From: Cellulomonas sp. KRMCY2
GTDB taxonomy: Bacteria > Actinomycetota > Actinomycetes > Actinomycetales > Cellulomonadaceae
DNA: 64,000 nt
Direction: 5' to 3'
Assembly (NCBI RefSeq): GCF_000526515.1
Contig: NZ_JAGF01000001.1
Coordinates: forward strand, 4,402,001 to 4,466,000
Both the position numbers and the translations under genes were made by a program. The notes below the pieces were generated by a model that saw only the letters and a program-made list of their open reading frames with translations, was not told where the DNA came from and ran no database searches. Below, piece by piece: positions 62,010 to 64,000 of this stretch (within the stretch, counting starts at the first letter, position 1; the number at the start of each line of letters is the position of its first letter).

Positions 62010-63899
62010 ATGCCCTTGCCTGTGAAGCCCGTGCCGCGCCGTGCCCGCGACCTCCTCGGACGTGCGCTCGGCCTGGCAGGCATCACGCTCCTGATGGCGG
62101 TCCTCCCGTCGGCCACCGCGTCGGCCACCACGTCGGCCACGGACGGCGAGGACACGGTCCTGCTCTACGACATGACCGTCGACCTCGACTCCGACGGTGG
62201 CGCCCACGTCACGCTCGACCTGGACGTCGACTTCGGCACCGAGCCCAACCACGGTCCGTTCCTGACCTACATCGTCAAGCAGCGCTTCGACGAGGCCCAG
62301 GACCGCGTCTACCGGATCACCGACGTGCGCGCCGAGAGTCAGACCGCTGCCGCCGAGGTCGCTGTCGAGGAGGACAGCGGCTGGCTCGAGATCCGGATCG
62401 GCGACGAGAACCGCGAGGACGTCGTCGGCGTCCACTCGTACCACGTCACCTACCAGGTCGAGGGCTGGGTCAACTCCGCCGAGGCCTTCGGCGAGGAGCA
62501 CGACGAGCTGTACCTCAACGTCATCGGCGACCGGTGGGAGATCCCGATCAGCGAGGCTCGCGTGACGGTCAACGGACCCGAGCAGGTCAGCGACGCGCTG
62601 TGCCTGACCGGCCAGGCCAGCCGGACGCCGTGCACCAGCTCGTCGCACGACGGGCTGACGGCATCGTTCACGCAGGAGGCCCTCGAGCCCGGGCAGGAGC
62701 TCACCGTGGCCGTCGGCTTCCCCGCCGGCACCTTCCGCGGCGTCGAGCCCGTCCTGCAGGAGCGGTGGGCCGTGGACCGTGCGTTCGAGGTGACACCGGT
62801 GACCGGCGCGCTCGCGGCGCTCGGCCTGATCGGCGGGGTCGGCGCTGTCACGGTGACAGCCCGCCGGCGCGGCCGCGACGAGCAGTACCTCGGGCTCACG
62901 CCCGGCCTCACGCCGGCCGACGGCCAGGTGGCGACCGTCGGCGGTCGGCGCCGGGGCCCCGTGACCGTCCAGTTCACCCCGCCGGAGGGCTTCCGGGCCG
63001 GACAGCTCGGGACCCTGGTCGACGAGGTCGCCGACCCGCACGACGTGACGGCGACGATCATCGATCTCGCGGTGCGCGGCTACCTGGTGATCGAGCAGAC
63101 CGAGAGCCCCGACGAGCGCGGCAGCGGTGGCGCCTGGCGACTCGCGCGCGTCCCGGCGATGCAGGACCGGTACCTGCTGCCCTTCGAGCGGCTCCTCATG
63201 CAGGAGATCTTCGCCGGGCGCGACGCCGTCAACCTGACCGACCTCCGCACGACGTTCGCGGTGTCGATGTCGAAGGTCCAGGACGCCCTGTACGAGGACG
63301 TGACGACGCGCGGCTGGTTCCGAGGCAACCCGAAGCAGGTGCGCACGGCCTGGCTGGGTGCCGGCCTGGCGCTGGCCGTTCTCGGCGTCGTCGTGACGGC
63401 CGGCCTGGCCGTCTGGACGTCCCTCGCACTCCTCGGCGTCCCGTTGGCGGTCGCGGGCATCCTGCTGGCCGCGGTCTCCAAGGCGGCACCTGCGCGCACC
63501 GCGGACGGCACGGCGGTGCTCGCCCAGGCGCTCGGCTTCCAGCACTACCTGGCGACGGCGGAGGCCAACCAGCTGCGGTTCGAGGAGGACGAGGACCTGT
63601 TCAGCCGGTATCTGCCGTTCGCGGTGGCCTTCGGGCTGACCGAACGGTGGGCGAAGCTCTTCGCGGAGCTTGCCGCCCAGGGCCGCGTGCTCCCCGAGCC
63701 CACCTGGTACGTGGGGTCGACCTACGGCCAGATGGCGTTCTGGGCCGGTGCCGGGACGCTCGCCCACGACCTGACGAGCTTCACGCACATCGCCGAGGCG
63801 ACGATCTCGGCCCCGACGCCCGGCTCCTCGGGTGCCTCCGGGTTCAGTGGCGGGTTCTCCGGCGGGGGCGTCAGCGGGGGCGGCGGCGGCAGCTGGTAG
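62010..63899 (+). CDS. DUF2207 membrane protein
   Basis: A 629-residue protein. Signal peptide (about residues 1-34, ending TASATT), an extracellular DUF2207 domain of about 220 residues (LYDMTVDLDSDGGAHVTLDLDV, SYHVTYQVEGWVNSAEAFGEEHDELYLNVIGDRWEIP), two membrane blocks (ALAALGLIGGVGAVTVTA and LALAVLGVVVTAGLAVWTSL) with a winged-helix-like cytoplasmic region between them, and a C terminus ending in a Gly-rich SGGGGGSW, usual for the family. Role unknown. The last 100 bases of the window hold no gene. Confidence 0.85.
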   Translation: MPLPVKPVPRRARDLLGRALGLAGITLLMAVLPSATASATTSATDGEDTVLLYDMTVDLDSDGGAHVTLDLDVDFGTEPNHGPFLTYIVKQRFDEAQDRVYRITDVRAESQTAAAEVAVEEDSGWLEIRIGDENREDVVGVHSYHVTYQVEGWVNSAEAFGEEHDELYLNVIGDRWEIPISEARVTVNGPEQVSDALCLTGQASRTPCTSSSHDGLTASFTQEALEPGQELTVAVGFPAGTFRGVEPVLQERWAVDRAFEVTPVTGALAALGLIGGVGAVTVTARRRGRDEQYLGLTPGLTPADGQVATVGGRRRGPVTVQFTPPEGFRAGQLGTLVDEVADPHDVTATIIDLAVRGYLVIEQTESPDERGSGGAWRLARVPAMQDRYLLPFERLLMQEIFAGRDAVNLTDLRTTFAVSMSKVQDALYEDVTTRGWFRGNPKQVRTAWLGAGLALAVLGVVVTAGLAVWTSLALLGVPLAVAGILLAAVSKAAPARTADGTAVLAQALGFQHYLATAEANQLRFEEDEDLFSRYLPFAVAFGLTERWAKLFAELAAQGRVLPEPTWYVGSTYGQMAFWAGAGTLAHDLTSFTHIAEATISAPTPGSSGASGFSGGFSGGGVSGGGGGSW

Positions 63900-64000
63900 G
63901 TGGGGGGCCTCGACGTCCGCCTACCAGGTCGAAGGGCGTGGTGTCGCGGGGCGCTGCCGGGCAGGTGTCCCGGGCACCGCCGGGGCCGCCAGGCGGAATA

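Overview
The window is very GC-rich DNA with frequent GTG starts, start/stop overlaps and several genes that look leaderless. The gene neighbourhoods (clpS-DUF2017-murI-MBL-rph-rdgB; prfB-ftsE-ftsX-M23 peptidase-smpB; DUF3039 with an SF2 helicase; a Tad pilus locus; a cobalamin-riboswitch-controlled class I ribonucleotide reductase) point to an actinobacterium, most likely in or near Cellulomonadaceae. That placement is inferred from gene order and protein style, not from a database search.

Layout. 1-2.4 kb: end of a glycine-betaine ABC operon (two permeases and an oddly ordered binding lipoprotein). 2.45-3.9 kb: a disulfide-oxidoreductase-like flavoprotein. 4.1-22.0 kb: a genomic island integrated in the 3' end of tRNA-Lys(CTT), bounded by 33-bp direct repeats. 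It has an excisionase-like gene at one end and a toxin-antitoxin-like pair at the other. Between them lie small unrelated genes in both orientations (DinB, zinc ribbon, sigma/anti-sigma, methyltransferase, auxiliary TrpRS with a Trp-codon leader, EF-Tu-barrel protein, kinase-like ATPase, hydrolase and unknowns), a recombinase with its catalytic core deleted, and four insertion sequences. Nearly every gene boundary in the island carries a short hairpin-forming motif that always reads the same way on the + strand. This is the most unusual feature of the window and suggests a gene-cassette-like system.

22-30 kb: GroES-like protein, Bcp peroxidase, tRNA-Leu, an ABC exporter, then nrdA-nrdB behind a cobalamin riboswitch; the NrdB ligand set is that of class Ic (Mn/Fe) enzymes. 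30-38 kb: thioredoxin, a NUDIX-like protein, an ABC-F ATPase, then rdgB-rph-MBL-murI-DUF2017-clpS and the divergent pncB. 38-44 kb: a 50-residue membrane protein, helicase, DUF3039, an ABC export pair, and a secreted CAP-domain protein. 44.5-50.5 kb: DUF4349 lipoprotein and a compact Tad/Flp pilus operon. 50.6-57 kb: an oligosaccharide ABC importer with two CebR-type operators, a 23-bp tandem repeat and a GH2 beta-mannosidase. 57-64 kb: prfB, ftsE, ftsX, the M23 hydrolase that FtsEX probably controls, smpB and a DUF2207 membrane protein.

How parts work together: the sugar importer and mannosidase look like one carbohydrate-use locus under a LacI-family repressor encoded elsewhere; nrdAB should be shut off by B12, implying a B12-dependent reductase elsewhere; FtsEX plus the coiled-coil M23 protein form a division-site peptidoglycan hydrolase module. 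The island looks unable to move by its own means because no intact integrase is visible inside it.
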